A stretch of 48,081 nt of DNA from an uncultured Verrucomicrobiales bacterium (GCA_913058215.1 CAJXQE010000009.1:1-48081), one strand, 5' to 3'. Positions 27,309-36,586 are shown, counted from the stretch's first letter. Notes: generated by a model from the sequence alone, not told the origin. Numbers and translations: made by a program.

Positions 27309-27806
27309 TTATTCGGCCGCTGCGGGCTTTCCGTATTCCGGAAGTTCTCTAGCGTAGATTTGATGGAGAAAAGAAGTCAGGTCCATCAATTGTCTTGCAC
27401 TCATGTGGTCAGTGAGGTCGGTCATAAAAGGCTTCAATTCGCCCTGAAGTTCGACATCGCTGATAATTGCCCGGTACTGCTCGTTGATGACGTGGCGGGG
27501 ACTGGTGATCGCAAGGATTAGATCTTCATATTTTTTCACAAACCGCATTTCCGCAGCGAGCTCCAAATTGATTCTCCGCTTTTGACGAGGATCAGGCACA
27601 TTTGAGTTCGCAACGGAGTGACATTGATTACAACTCAAAATGGCAAACGCTTCCCTGCCTTTCTCAGGATCACCACCCCGAAACCGAAACCCCTTGGTTT
27701 CGAGGATTTTTCCCTGGCGGTCTTCCTCCTCACTGATGAGGCTCCCGGCTCCCACGGCAGCTATTACAACAAAGCTCCATATTGAAAGTGTGCGTTTAAA
27801 ACTCAT
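27309..27806 (-). CDS. Membrane-anchored or periplasmic monohaem cytochrome c
   Basis: 165 aa. A hydrophobic segment at residues 8-24 is a signal or anchor. The haem site is CNQCH at residues 59-63, in a class I c-type arrangement (KGREAFAILSCNQCHSV), and M-x near the C-terminus (HMSARQLMDLTSFL) contains possible sixth ligands. The family resembles cytochromes of PVC bacteria and respiratory electron carriers. It stands alone, convergent with the formate operon. Confidence 0.85.
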   Translation of the reverse strand: MSFKRTLSIWSFVVIAAVGAGSLISEEEDRQGKILETKGFRFRGGDPEKGREAFAILSCNQCHSVANSNVPDPRQKRRINLELAAEMRFVKKYEDLILAITSPRHVINEQYRAIISDVELQGELKPFMTDLTDHMSARQLMDLTSFLHQIYARELPEYGKPAAAE

Positions 27807-28060
27807 ACCACAAGTGTGGACCAGAAGAGCCCCCCTTCATGGCATCTATTGCGAAACTCTGCCCACGGCTTGTTGAAATCGCGATGCCTCCGGCAGAACC
27901 GCCCCCTGGAGCCGTTCTCGCGGGCTATTGGAGCACAGAGGAACAAACAGGGCTGTGAATTCAACAATCAGTGAAGAGTCGTCGGTCTCATTCTCCACTA
28001 TGTTCCCGCTGGAACATTCCCTCTGGACCGGATCAGTATTCTTCCCGTCCATCCATTCCA

Positions 28061-28846
28061 ATGCATGAAACAATGCCAAGCGATTCGAAAGATAGACCGG
28101 GCAAAAGAAGTGAGCCCAATGTGAGTGATCTTCAATTTCGGTCCCACCATCGCTTCGTGTTCATTCTTGCGGCACTCTACTTTTCACTGTGGACAATTCT
28201 CGCAATCGCCCCTGTCTACCGGGATGACTGGGCGCTTGAAAACATCGTGGTGCTCGCCGGCATTCTCGTCCTGGTCTTTACCTGGAGCCGCTATGCATTT
28301 TCGCGATTCTCCTATTTCCTCATGGCCTTGTTCCTGACGCTTCATGCTGTCGGATCTCACTTCACCTATTCCGAGGTTCCCTACCGGGAGTGGCTCGAGT
28401 ATTTTTTTGGGGAAACCGTTCAAACAACTGAGAAGACTGATAGAAATCACTACGATCGAATCGTTCATTTCGCTTATGGCCTACTTCTCTACTATCCGTT
28501 TCGAGAGTGTTTTCTCCAATTCGCTAAAGTCCGCTGGAAGCTTTGGAGCCATCTCGTCCCGCTATCGTTCATTCTCTCAACCTCGCTACTCTACGAGTTG
28601 CTTGAATGGGCTGCCGCCGTCGTTCTTGGAGGCGATGTCGGCATCGAATTTCTCGGGTCTCAGGGTGATATTTGGGATGCGCAAAAGGATTCCTTCTGCG
28701 CATTCATCGGTGCAGCGATCGCAATGGCATCCATTGCCATTGTGTTTTACGCCACCAAGCGAGACTATCCCATTGAATGGATTCAATTTCAGAAACAACA
28801 CTTAGAGGCTCGCTGCAATTTGAGGAAAAGCGAACAGAGCCTCTAG
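28061..28846 (+). CDS. YjdF/DUF2238-type integral membrane protein, copy 1
   Basis: 261 aa from the ATG at 28061 (257 aa from 28073); 30 more N-terminal residues from 27971 are poorly family-like. At least five hydrophobic helices are visible between residues 30 and 240. HYDRIVHFAYGLLLYYPFRE, STSLLYELLEWAAAV and SQGDIWDAQKDSFCAFIGA are the conserved acidic/His motifs of the DUF2238 (YjdF) family. Function unknown. Its TAG stop shares the tetranucleotide CTAG with the stop of the convergent, distantly related gene. Confidence 0.85.
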   Translation: MHETMPSDSKDRPGKRSEPNVSDLQFRSHHRFVFILAALYFSLWTILAIAPVYRDDWALENIVVLAGILVLVFTWSRYAFSRFSYFLMALFLTLHAVGSHFTYSEVPYREWLEYFFGETVQTTEKTDRNHYDRIVHFAYGLLLYYPFRECFLQFAKVRWKLWSHLVPLSFILSTSLLYELLEWAAAVVLGGDVGIEFLGSQGDIWDAQKDSFCAFIGAAIAMASIAIVFYATKRDYPIEWIQFQKQHLEARCNLRKSEQSL

Positions 28847-29478
28847 CTGTCGACTTTGTAATATGCCCATTTCGAGCGGATGCAGAGCACGGCTATAGTA
28901 GCGCCCACCAAATTAGCAACGAGGTCCCATCCTGTATTTTCGTAGTCCCCGACATTGGTGGTGGGGATCAAAATCGACGCGAAAAATTCGATCACTTCAT
29001 TCAAAGCTCCAAACCCCATTCCCGCAGTCGCACAAAGCGAAAGCATTCCCAATGTAGGAGCGATAGGACTTCCATCGTTGCTCTTCGTTCTCGCCGCAAG
29101 AGCCTGCCAGCACAGCCAGGTGGTCAGTCCGCTCCCGTAGCCATGAACCAACTGGTCGTATTTCAAATACCCCGGAATGATGCGCCAGTTGTAGACAACA
29201 CCTGTAGTATCCGCGGTGTGCCAGGAATCAGGAATTGAGCATAGGCCACCGACCATATGGAAGAGCCCCCATAAACCAAAACCCCACAGGAGATTTTCGC
29301 TGAGTCCGGCTCTCCGGTGAACCCCGAGAACCGCAATGATGATCGCAGTCATTACGAGCAAATAGAGAAGGAACTCGTAGTTTTGCGTTCGGAGAATTGA
29401 AATCGAGGATATCGCGAGATATGAACCACTGAACACGAGAACTCTGTTCAATTCCTTTCTGGTCGCGACACGGCGCAT
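28843..29478 (-). CDS. DUF2238-like integral membrane protein, copy 2
   Basis: 211 aa from the ATG at 29478, which overlaps the stop of the LapA gene as TGATG; an extension to 29619 would read through LapA in another frame. Six hydrophobic helices. YDQLVHGYGSGLTTW, GFGALNEVIEFFA and DYENTGWDLVANLVGA occupy the same positions as the YjdF motifs of copy 1, so the two convergent genes appear to be distant paralogues. Cotranscribed with lapA. Function unknown. Confidence 0.8.
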   Translation of the reverse strand: MRRVATRKELNRVLVFSGSYLAISSISILRTQNYEFLLYLLVMTAIIIAVLGVHRRAGLSENLLWGFGLWGLFHMVGGLCSIPDSWHTADTTGVVYNWRIIPGYLKYDQLVHGYGSGLTTWLCWQALAARTKSNDGSPIAPTLGMLSLCATAGMGFGALNEVIEFFASILIPTTNVGDYENTGWDLVANLVGATIAVLCIRSKWAYYKVDS

Positions 29479-29750
29479 CACTCCTTCACTCCCCCGAAGT
29501 GCCGCCCAAATCCGGGGCATGAGCCATGGCTTTTTCGAGCCCGTCTTACACTCACCGCAACAAAACAGGTGAGCGACCCAACAAACAATCCCGAGGCAAA
29601 ATATCCGATCACCAACCAAGCCCTCCTCATGGAGAAAACACCGAAGAGAAGATTCACCTCTGTCGGATCGCTATTGAGGAGCACTAACACCAAAGCAAAG
29701 AGAAGCATGGTAATGGCCGCTGTGGATTGGGTTTTGTGCAGAGCAGTCAT
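29478..29750 (-). CDS. LapA-domain (DUF1049) small membrane protein
   Basis: 90 aa with two hydrophobic helices (about 13-27 and 46-66). SDPTEVNLLFGVFSMRRAWLVIG followed by a second helix and basic tail is the LapA/YciS pattern. In enterobacteria LapA takes part in controlling lipopolysaccharide assembly with LapB; no lapB is nearby. Coupled to the DUF2238-like gene by TGATG. The 232 bases between it and the response regulator upstream hold no convincing gene. Confidence 0.8.
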   Translation of the reverse strand: MTALHKTQSTAAITMLLFALVLVLLNSDPTEVNLLFGVFSMRRAWLVIGYFASGLFVGSLTCFVAVSVRRARKSHGSCPGFGRHFGGVKE

Positions 29751-29982
29751 CTTTTAGTTTCGGCGGGCCATTGGGAACAGAGCTGCCCGATTGTCCAATC
29801 CTCCACCCCTTCGTCTGGAAAGCAATCCAGGGAAAGACTACAAGTTTGACGATAAAAAGGGAAAAGTTGTCTTCCCATAATGACGGGACAACGAGTATGC
29901 CCACTCCCAAGTCATCATGGTCGCCTACTGCGATCCCGGGCGCTCCGCAAATCTTGGCATTGTTTGGTGGAATTCTGCCTGA

Positions 29983-30633
29983 TCAGCTTTGCGACTCCAT
30001 CCACCGGATCGCCTGATAGGAGAGGTCCGCGGCGTCCCGCAATCCCAACTTGTCTTTAATATGCGTCCGATGGGCGTCGACCGTCCTGATACTGACGCCA
30101 AGCTTTGCTGCTATCTCCCGAGAGGCGCATCCCTCTCCGATGAGACGATAGACTTCAAGTTCCCGGTCGGTAAGCGAAGAGACAGAAGACCCCGTCGACT
30201 CCCCTCCCGCGAATACTTCCATCATCTTTGCCGTCATCGCCCCACTCAGAAAAATTTCCCCTTTGAGAACCCGCCGCACCGCATCGACCAATTGTTCCGG
30301 AGCGCGATCTTTGGTGACATACCCGCGACCTCCGGCTTTTAGAACTCGCTCGGCGTAGACATCTTCGTCATGGGAAGACATCACTAATGATTTGGATTCT
30401 TGAGAAACGGTCTTCAGATCTTTAAGCAGTTCGAGCCCGTTCTTATCCGGAAGGGATATATCGAGCAAAATCAAATCAGGAGATTCGATCTCTTCAAGCT
30501 TTGTAAGAGCTTCTCTTGCGGACCCAGCTTCTCCGACAACTTGTAGGCCATCGGCTGCATTAATAAGACAAGTAAGCCCCATCCTCATCATAGGATGGTC
30601 ATCGACGATAAATACGCTGGAGAAATCACTCAT
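29983..30633 (-). CDS. NarL/FixJ-type response regulator
   Basis: 216 aa from the ATG at 30633, which overlaps the stop of the kinase gene (ATGA). The receiver domain has the acidic pair DD at 11-12, phospho-acceptor Asp58 in LILLDISLPD, and Lys in GYVTKD. The C-terminal LuxR-type helix-turn-helix runs from LTDRELEVYRLIGEG to TVDAHRTHIKDKLGL. It is the partner of the upstream histidine kinase and the most likely master regulator of the surrounding stress genes; its DNA site is not evident to me. Confidence 0.95.
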   Translation of the reverse strand: MSDFSSVFIVDDHPMMRMGLTCLINAADGLQVVGEAGSAREALTKLEEIESPDLILLDISLPDKNGLELLKDLKTVSQESKSLVMSSHDEDVYAERVLKAGGRGYVTKDRAPEQLVDAVRRVLKGEIFLSGAMTAKMMEVFAGGESTGSSVSSLTDRELEVYRLIGEGCASREIAAKLGVSIRTVDAHRTHIKDKLGLRDAADLSYQAIRWMESQS

Positions 30634-32060
30634 TTGGTAGAAAGAGGAACGGAACAATGGATCGTGGTTCCATCACCGGGACTCGCATGAATGTCGAAAT
30701 CCGCCAGAATCAACTTTGCTCTCCGACGCATCGTCGTGAGCCCCAACCCAAGGGATACAAGATCTTCGGACATCCCTTTGCCATCATCCTGAATCGTCAT
30801 TTCGAAGCGATGATTCTCGATAGCGACAGTCACAATAATTGATTCGGCATCGCTGTGCCTTGTTGCATTGGAGATCGCTTCCTGAGCGATTCGATAGACC
30901 TGTATACAAGTCTCATTCTCGATCTCACTGATGGCCTCTTCGGCGGAAATCGATAGACGAATATCAATCCCGTAGGTCTTCCGGTTCGTGCTGATCAATT
31001 CTTCCAGTGCGTCTGCGAGCCCTTGATTTTCGAGAACAGACGGGACAAGACCGTGCGCGATCTGTCGCGCTGTCATTCCCGCTGTGGCGACCATCTCACA
31101 AACGCTTTTCATCAGTTCAGTCTCTTTCCGCCGGTCCTCGGCAAGTTGATCTTCCAGCACTTTTGTCAGACAACCGATTCCGGACAGCTGTGAACAGAGA
31201 TCGTCGTGAATATCCTGCCCGATTTTGCGTTGCTGCTCTTCGGCGACTTTCAGAAGCTCGGCTTCGAGCTTTCTTCTTTCAGTAATATCACTTGCGCAGA
31301 TCAGGTAGCCGCTGTCGCCATTGCGATCCATCATTGTCACCGTCGCCCTGACAAACACATCTTTTCCGGAACTGTCTTTGCAGTGGATAATCTCTTCGGC
31401 GATCTCATTTTTCCGTATCACCTTGTCAATTTTCTCAAAAAGTGATCGGCTGTCCTGAGCACATATCAGGCTAATGTTCTGTCCCACTATTTCGCTCGAG
31501 GCATGGCCAAAGAGTCGTTTCGAACCCCCATTCCATTCCTGGATCATACCTTCTCCATCGAGATAGAAAACGGCGTCGTGAACATTGGCCCAGATTTTCG
31601 CCCGGAACTCCTTTTCAAGCGTATATTCATGCAGCTTCCGCTCCGTTTCCTTTCGCTTCGTGATGTCTACGATAGATGAAAGAACCAGCTCCCGCCCCGG
31701 CACTGACAGAGGAGTCAGACCAATTTCAACAGGGAACTCCGCCCCATCCTTCCTCACGGCGAGCAGATCACGTCCGGCTCCCATGGCACGCACCTCGGGT
31801 GCACTGTGATATCCCGACCGGAAGCTTGTGTGAACTTCGCGAATGTTTTTCGGAACCAGATCTTCGATCCTCAATTGAAGAAACTCTTCGGCAGTGTAAC
31901 CAAAGAGCGATTGTGCTTTCCCATTCGTCATTACGATTCCGCCACCCTTCTCCGCGACGATAATTCCATTCGGCGCCGACTCCACGATCATTCTCGACCA
32001 GTCATCAGGATTCTGTCCGGAAAGGGGCGATGAAAAATCGGTATCAGAAGAAGCAGGCAT
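30630..32060 (-). CDS. Soluble two-PAS histidine kinase (HisKA_3 class)
   Basis: 476 aa from ATG 32060. No membrane helix, so it senses a cytoplasmic signal. PAS1 about 22-138 and PAS2 about 152-266, both ending in the DIT linker typical of PAS/PAC domains. The HisKA_3 box is GQDIHDDLCSQL with phospho-acceptor His285; the ATPase has SNATRHSDA (N box), DDGKGM and GLGLTTMRRRA. Cognate regulator follows with a 4-base overlap. A USP gene sits 40 bases upstream, the same order as the Rv3134c-devR-devS locus of mycobacteria (there regulator precedes kinase). The ligand of the PAS domains is not predictable: no haem or flavin motif is obvious. Confidence 0.93.
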   Translation of the reverse strand: MPASSDTDFSSPLSGQNPDDWSRMIVESAPNGIIVAEKGGGIVMTNGKAQSLFGYTAEEFLQLRIEDLVPKNIREVHTSFRSGYHSAPEVRAMGAGRDLLAVRKDGAEFPVEIGLTPLSVPGRELVLSSIVDITKRKETERKLHEYTLEKEFRAKIWANVHDAVFYLDGEGMIQEWNGGSKRLFGHASSEIVGQNISLICAQDSRSLFEKIDKVIRKNEIAEEIIHCKDSSGKDVFVRATVTMMDRNGDSGYLICASDITERRKLEAELLKVAEEQQRKIGQDIHDDLCSQLSGIGCLTKVLEDQLAEDRRKETELMKSVCEMVATAGMTARQIAHGLVPSVLENQGLADALEELISTNRKTYGIDIRLSISAEEAISEIENETCIQVYRIAQEAISNATRHSDAESIIVTVAIENHRFEMTIQDDGKGMSEDLVSLGLGLTTMRRRAKLILADFDIHASPGDGTTIHCSVPLSTK

Positions 32061-32100
32061 AATTGGTCGGAAAACACGGATAAAAATACTCAGCAAGAAA

Positions 32101-32970
32101 CTAAAAAGTGTTTCCTTTCCCCGCAACTACCAATGTCGAACAACCGCTGTAGTCAAGTATCTGCTCTGATGTCGATCCCATAATCCGGTCATGCAAGGCA
32201 CTGTGTTCCGTTCTTCCAAGGACAAGCAGCGCCGGATAACGGATCGCCGCGAGATCTTCCAGCCCCTTTTGCGGGGAATCGTTTAAGCAAATTTCTATCT
32301 CGTCACTTTCATCGATGCCATCCAGACGTCTCAAAGCCCTCTCCACCTGATCGCGGTATCGAATTTCAGATCCCCCGAAAGTGGGGATTGGAGAATCATC
32401 CTCTCCACCACCAAGATTGTATTCGATCAGCCGCTTCAGCGGAATCGCCACGTGAGCGTACTGACCGGTATAACCGCCCGTGTTGATGAGCTTCCGGGTC
32501 CAGTCGATCACAGTCCGACTCGTTTCGGAAAAATCGAGGCAGCCTATGACTGCAGATTCGCTTGAAAACGAAGAGGTCAAAATAAAAACAGGCTTGCGAC
32601 TGCGCCGCGCCACCTTCGACGCTGTCGATCCGATCCGCTGAAAGAAACCGCTCTTTCCGGAGTACCCAACAACGAGAGCTGCAATGTTTTCATTGTCTGC
32701 CTCTTGCAGAATTGCCTTGGCCGCATGGGACTCCTTAATATCCGTTTCGACAGCGACTTTACCGGACAGAGATAATACCAGGTCTTCCATTTTCGACTCA
32801 ATGTCCCCCTCCCGCGGCCAGTCGACCGGGTCGAGTTCCAGCGTGTCGATGACATGAAGGATATGCAACCGATACCCCAGGCGTGCTGCAATATCGGAGG
32901 CTTGGTGAACTGCGGCCGTTGCCGACTCCGAAAAGTCGGTCGCTACAAGTATGGCCTCAGGGGAATTCAT
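32101..32970 (-). CDS. Tandem-domain universal stress protein (USP B), first in the kinase operon
   Basis: 289 aa, two UspA folds. Domain 1 starts ILVATDFSESA and ends with a complete ATP loop (GYSGKSGFFQRIGSTASKV). Domain 2 starts VIGCLDFSETS and ends GRTEHSALHDRIMGSTSEQIL. Domain 1 should bind ATP. It is separated from the histidine kinase by only 40 bases and is probably in one transcript with kinase and regulator. Confidence 0.92.
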   Translation of the reverse strand: MNSPEAILVATDFSESATAAVHQASDIAARLGYRLHILHVIDTLELDPVDWPREGDIESKMEDLVLSLSGKVAVETDIKESHAAKAILQEADNENIAALVVGYSGKSGFFQRIGSTASKVARRSRKPVFILTSSFSSESAVIGCLDFSETSRTVIDWTRKLINTGGYTGQYAHVAIPLKRLIEYNLGGGEDDSPIPTFGGSEIRYRDQVERALRRLDGIDESDEIEICLNDSPQKGLEDLAAIRYPALLVLGRTEHSALHDRIMGSTSEQILDYSGCSTLVVAGKGNTF

Positions 32971-33116
32971 TTCCCGACTTTCGCATTGTTTGTCTTCGAG
33001 AACTCATCAGTACTTGGCATTTACCAAGCGTCTTTTGCGAACCCGCGGCAGCAAGCGTGGAGTAAAGGAACCCTGCAAGGCCTTCCATTCCCACCCCCCC
33101 TTGCAGATAACAGCGT

Positions 33117-33578
33117 TCATAAGAGGCGCGACTCGATATCCGCCAACTTGAGCTTAAACCAGTTCCCCTTATGTTGGGACTGCAGCCCGGCATTTGCCGG
33201 GGAAGACAGGTGAGTAAGGATTGACGCCAGTCGGTTTGCAGGTGCCACGATATGCCATTCGGGATAGTCGAGATCGTCCAATATTTCCTCGATTTTTCTG
33301 CTCACAGTCAAATCACGTCGTCGATCCATCTCATCATTGCGGCTGTGGTTTTCACCACCCACCAATCCGCTTCGATAGGATGCCGAGTCTCCCTTCTCGA
33401 ATCGACCGGAACGATCCCGCGGTTCATTCCCCGAATCTTCAGACGGAGAATCTTCTACATGAACCTCAACTAGATGAGGGCGAACAGAAGGATCGCTCGA
33501 CTCTTCACCACCCCGAAAAACGCGGACGCCATCTGCGATCACAAAGTAGAGGGCTCCTGATATCCCTTGCTTTTTCAT
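33117..33578 (-). CDS. Host-attachment-like protein (archaeal/bacterial release-factor-related family)
   Basis: 153 aa. YFVIADGVRVFRGG at the N-terminus and WHIVAPANRLASILTHL near the C-terminus match the 'host attachment protein' family (Host_attach), named from Agrobacterium but of unclear role; it is structurally related to eRF1/baeRF domains. Residues 35-85 are charged and low complexity. Its ATG overlaps the stop of the USP gene upstream (ATGA), so the two are coupled. In many bacteria this family accompanies stress genes. Confidence 0.75.
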   Translation of the reverse strand: MKKQGISGALYFVIADGVRVFRGGEESSDPSVRPHLVEVHVEDSPSEDSGNEPRDRSGRFEKGDSASYRSGLVGGENHSRNDEMDRRRDLTVSRKIEEILDDLDYPEWHIVAPANRLASILTHLSSPANAGLQSQHKGNWFKLKLADIESRLL

Positions 33579-34063
33579 ACTCCTATTCCGATTGAACTAC
33601 GGGGAACAAGGAGGACAGGAGTCTGACTCTTTTTTAGAACCTTCTTCGCAACGCTCCCTACTAGAAACTCGTCGATTCGATTCGGATGTCTCGTTCCAAT
33701 AACGATCAAGTCAGCGTGAATCTCGTCCACGAAATTCAGAATTGATTTTGCGATACCTTTCTCCATTGGCTTCATATATCCGAATGTCTTCGCACCGGCC
33801 TTTCGAAGCCTGTCAGCCTGCCCTCGAAGCTGACTCCGCTCCTCTTGAAGAACTTTCTCATGCTCGGCTTCTGTTTCACCCGCAACAAGCACCGGGAATA
33901 TGATCGAATCATAGACCGGGTCAGGATCCGGCCGATAGACATGAACGAGATGAATTTCGGCCGACAAACTGGAGCCAAGCTCTCCTGCTATCTTCAGGAT
34001 GTCTTCTGCTTCATCGGCGAAATCGATCGCAACCAGGATTTTGTTTATCGAATTTGCTTCCAT
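33575..34063 (-). CDS. Single-domain universal stress protein (USP C)
   Basis: 162 aa from ATG 34063; starts at 34081, 34090 and 34123 are also possible and none has a good ribosome site. One UspA fold: ILVAIDFADEAE at the start and LIVIGTRHPNRIDEFLVGSVAKKVL at the end, where the second glycine of the ATP loop is His, so ATP binding may be weakened. First gene of the leftward operon; divergent from USP D across about 165 bases. Confidence 0.9.
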   Translation of the reverse strand: MEANSINKILVAIDFADEAEDILKIAGELGSSLSAEIHLVHVYRPDPDPVYDSIIFPVLVAGETEAEHEKVLQEERSQLRGQADRLRKAGAKTFGYMKPMEKGIAKSILNFVDEIHADLIVIGTRHPNRIDEFLVGSVAKKVLKKSQTPVLLVPRSSIGIGV

Positions 34064-34228
34064 GCTTAAACTTGGGCGCATCGTATTCATTTCGCTTGTC
34101 CGCTTTTGTCGAATCTCCCGCATCCCTTGCCGGTCTCAGAAAACTAAAAGCAGGGCTCAAGCAATTCGTGCGCCTGTTTCCACAAGCGAAGAGAAGCGCA
34201 CAGGAGAGTCAGAGCGGACACTGTCGGT

Positions 34229-35080
34229 ATGGAAAACCCTATCAAAAGAATACTGGTTCCTCTCGACCCGTCACTATATGCAGATGCGGCAACAAGAACC
34301 GCTTGTCAGATTGCGAAGAAGCATGGTTCGGAAATAGGTGGTGTAGCTGTTCTGGACTCCATAGAGATTACTTCCTGCATAGTTCCCGAGATCGGCCCTT
34401 ACTACCCCTCAATGATCGACGCTGTTCAGAAGAAAAAGGACCATGCAGGGCATATTCTGGAAGACTGCATGAATCGTTTCGCCGACACCTGCGAGAAAGA
34501 AGGGGTAAAACACTTTGAGACGGAATGGGAGGGGCTTCCCTCGAAGAAGCTCCTTGAATCCTCGATCTTCTACGATTTGGTAGTGATAGGATTGGAGACT
34601 TTCTTTCACTTCGAAACCAAGGGTAAGAACGGAGGCCAGGGGCGATGTCTCAGCGAGCTTCTCGACCGAACTATTACTCCCGTTCTCGCGGTCCCGGCAA
34701 AAGGATTAGAAAAATCCGAACGGGTTCTCATTGCTTTCGACGGCAGTCTCAGCTCAGCACGCGCCCTTCAGGATTTCTCCAGATTTGCTCAGCCTTTCGA
34801 CTTCGATATTACCGTTTATGTCGGAGGAGAGAAGAAACGCGAAGCAGACTTCCTCTTGTCCAATGCCGAGGCATTCCTCGGAGCACACGGTCATTCCAAG
34901 GTTAAGCTGCAGCACGAACCGGAGCCAATCGGGAGCTATCTGGAACAAGATGACATCAAATCATTCGACTTGGTTGTGGCAGGCATTCACTCGAAACGAA
35001 TCATCAAGGATTTCTTTGTCGGAAGCTTTACGAAAAAGCTCATTGAGATGAAGACGAAACCTCTATTCCTCTCTCATTGA
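34229..35080 (+). CDS. Tandem-domain universal stress protein (USP D)
   Basis: 283 aa. N-terminal half begins IKRILVPLDPSLYADAAT, C-terminal half RVLIAFDGSLSSARAL, ending GIHSKRIIKDFFVGSFTKKLI. The ATP loop of the second half keeps GS but lacks the second glycine. It is highly similar along its whole length to the next gene, sharing blocks such as GPYYP and FFHFET, and is one half of a tandem duplication. First gene of the rightward stress operon. Confidence 0.92.
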   Translation: MENPIKRILVPLDPSLYADAATRTACQIAKKHGSEIGGVAVLDSIEITSCIVPEIGPYYPSMIDAVQKKKDHAGHILEDCMNRFADTCEKEGVKHFETEWEGLPSKKLLESSIFYDLVVIGLETFFHFETKGKNGGQGRCLSELLDRTITPVLAVPAKGLEKSERVLIAFDGSLSSARALQDFSRFAQPFDFDITVYVGGEKKREADFLLSNAEAFLGAHGHSKVKLQHEPEPIGSYLEQDDIKSFDLVVAGIHSKRIIKDFFVGSFTKKLIEMKTKPLFLSH

Positions 35081-35275
35081 AATAAATCCCCAAAACCGGG
35101 ATTCCTCAGGCACAGCGAGAATTGCTAAGGAGAGCCAGCCGCAGCATGCAGCGCGACGATTCCCGCCTTTCTCGGCGGTTTGGATAGGAAACCGTTTTTC
35201 ATTTCTCCGCAATTGGTGCACTCCCTTCGACAAAGGAAAGGAAGTGCCGAGCCGGTTTCCGGACGAGCATGTTGT

Positions 35276-36118
35276 ATGGAGAAAACCATCAAGAGAATAT
35301 TGGTCCCGCTCGATCCGTCGATATACGCGGAAGCGGCCACGAAAACCGCATGTAGGATCGCGAAAGTTCACGGAGGGAGCGTTGACGGTGTCGTGGTCCT
35401 GGATGCCAATGAAATCAAATCAAGCATCGTCCCCGCGGTCGGCCCGTACTATCCGATGATGGTGGATGTGGTGCAGAAGCGAACGCAACACGCTCAGGGA
35501 ATTCTCGAGGATTGCATGGCTCAATTCGCCTCGATCTGTGAGGAAGAGGGCGTGACGCACTCCGCGACCGAATGGGATGGAATACCATCCCAGAAGCTAC
35601 TGTCATCGTCGATCTCTTACGATCTCGTGGTAATGGGATTGAGGACATTCTTTCACTTTGAAACTCAAGGGGAAGATGGTGACTGCCTCAGCGAATTCCT
35701 CGATGAAACGATTACGCCTGTCCTGGCCGTCCCATCAACGGGGGTGAAGTCCTCCGACCGGGCACTGATCACATTCGACGGCAGTTTTCCATCCGCGGCT
35801 GCACTGCACGATTTCGCAAGACTCGTCGCTCCGTTCGACACTGAAGTCACTGTATTGGTGGCCGACAAGGAGGAACGCGAAGCGAAGTTCCTTCTCGACG
35901 AAGCCGTCATGTACCTCGCCGCCCACGGCATCGACAAGGTGGAAACGGTCAACGAAGAATTACCAATCAATGCAATTCTTGAAAACGGCTACATCGACGA
36001 CTTCGACTTGGTCGTGACAGGAATTCACTCGAAGCGACGATTCAAGGATTACTTCGTCGGAAGCTTTTCGAAAAGCCTGATCCAAAGAGGAACGAATCCC
36101 GTCTTTCTATCCCATTAA
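35276..36118 (+). CDS. Tandem-domain universal stress protein (USP E), duplicate of USP D
   Basis: 280 aa from ATG 35276, aligning with the start of USP D; an upstream ATG at 35180 adds 32 unrelated residues. Same architecture as USP D: IKRILVPLDPSIYAEAAT, VGPYYP, FFHFETQGEDGDCLSEFLDETITPVLAVP, GIHSKRRFKDYFVGSF. The 195 bases between the two genes hold no gene and may carry a second promoter. Ten bases separate it from the rhodanese gene. Confidence 0.92.
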   Translation: MEKTIKRILVPLDPSIYAEAATKTACRIAKVHGGSVDGVVVLDANEIKSSIVPAVGPYYPMMVDVVQKRTQHAQGILEDCMAQFASICEEEGVTHSATEWDGIPSQKLLSSSISYDLVVMGLRTFFHFETQGEDGDCLSEFLDETITPVLAVPSTGVKSSDRALITFDGSFPSAAALHDFARLVAPFDTEVTVLVADKEEREAKFLLDEAVMYLAAHGIDKVETVNEELPINAILENGYIDDFDLVVTGIHSKRRFKDYFVGSFSKSLIQRGTNPVFLSH

Positions 36119-36127
36119 TACAGAACC

Positions 36128-36586
36128 ATGACCAACGAAGTTTTTTTCCTACCCATCATTGTCATCCTGTTCCTGATATCCCTCTGGTTCTTCCTTGAAG
36201 AAGTCTGGGATCTGGCACTTTTTGCACGCCGCTCACCACAGAAGGATGTGAAAAATCTCTCTACGCTTCGGGCCATCAGTCTGTTCGAGCATCACGACGA
36301 GATCACTGCCGTCGACGTCAGACCCCGCGGGTCTTTTCGAAAACGAAGACTCCCCCAGGCGCTCAGCGCGCCTTACGAAGACGATGAGCTCGACACTAAA
36401 GACCTTATCGACCTAGCCCCCGACAATCCGATCCTAATCTATTGCGATGGAGGATACCGCAGCCGAAAAGCTGTCGGGGCCTTCGTCGAAGCAGGGTTTA
36501 CTAAAATCTTCCATGTGAACCGGGGCCTTATGATGTGGCGCCTATACGGCGGTCCTACGGAAACCGACTCTACGGCACCGTCATAA
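36128..36586 (+). CDS. Membrane-anchored rhodanese-domain protein
   Basis: 152 aa. One N-terminal membrane helix (about 5-23), then a rhodanese domain with VDVRPRGSF and the active-site loop CDGGYRS, catalytic Cys106. A longer, acidic insertion (DDELDTKDL) stands where many relatives have a shorter turn. Single-domain rhodaneses carry or transfer sulfane sulfur. It sits in the operon between USP E and the site-2 protease, with 15 bases to the next start. Confidence 0.88.
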   Translation: MTNEVFFLPIIVILFLISLWFFLEEVWDLALFARRSPQKDVKNLSTLRAISLFEHHDEITAVDVRPRGSFRKRRLPQALSAPYEDDELDTKDLIDLAPDNPILIYCDGGYRSRKAVGAFVEAGFTKIFHVNRGLMMWRLYGGPTETDSTAPS

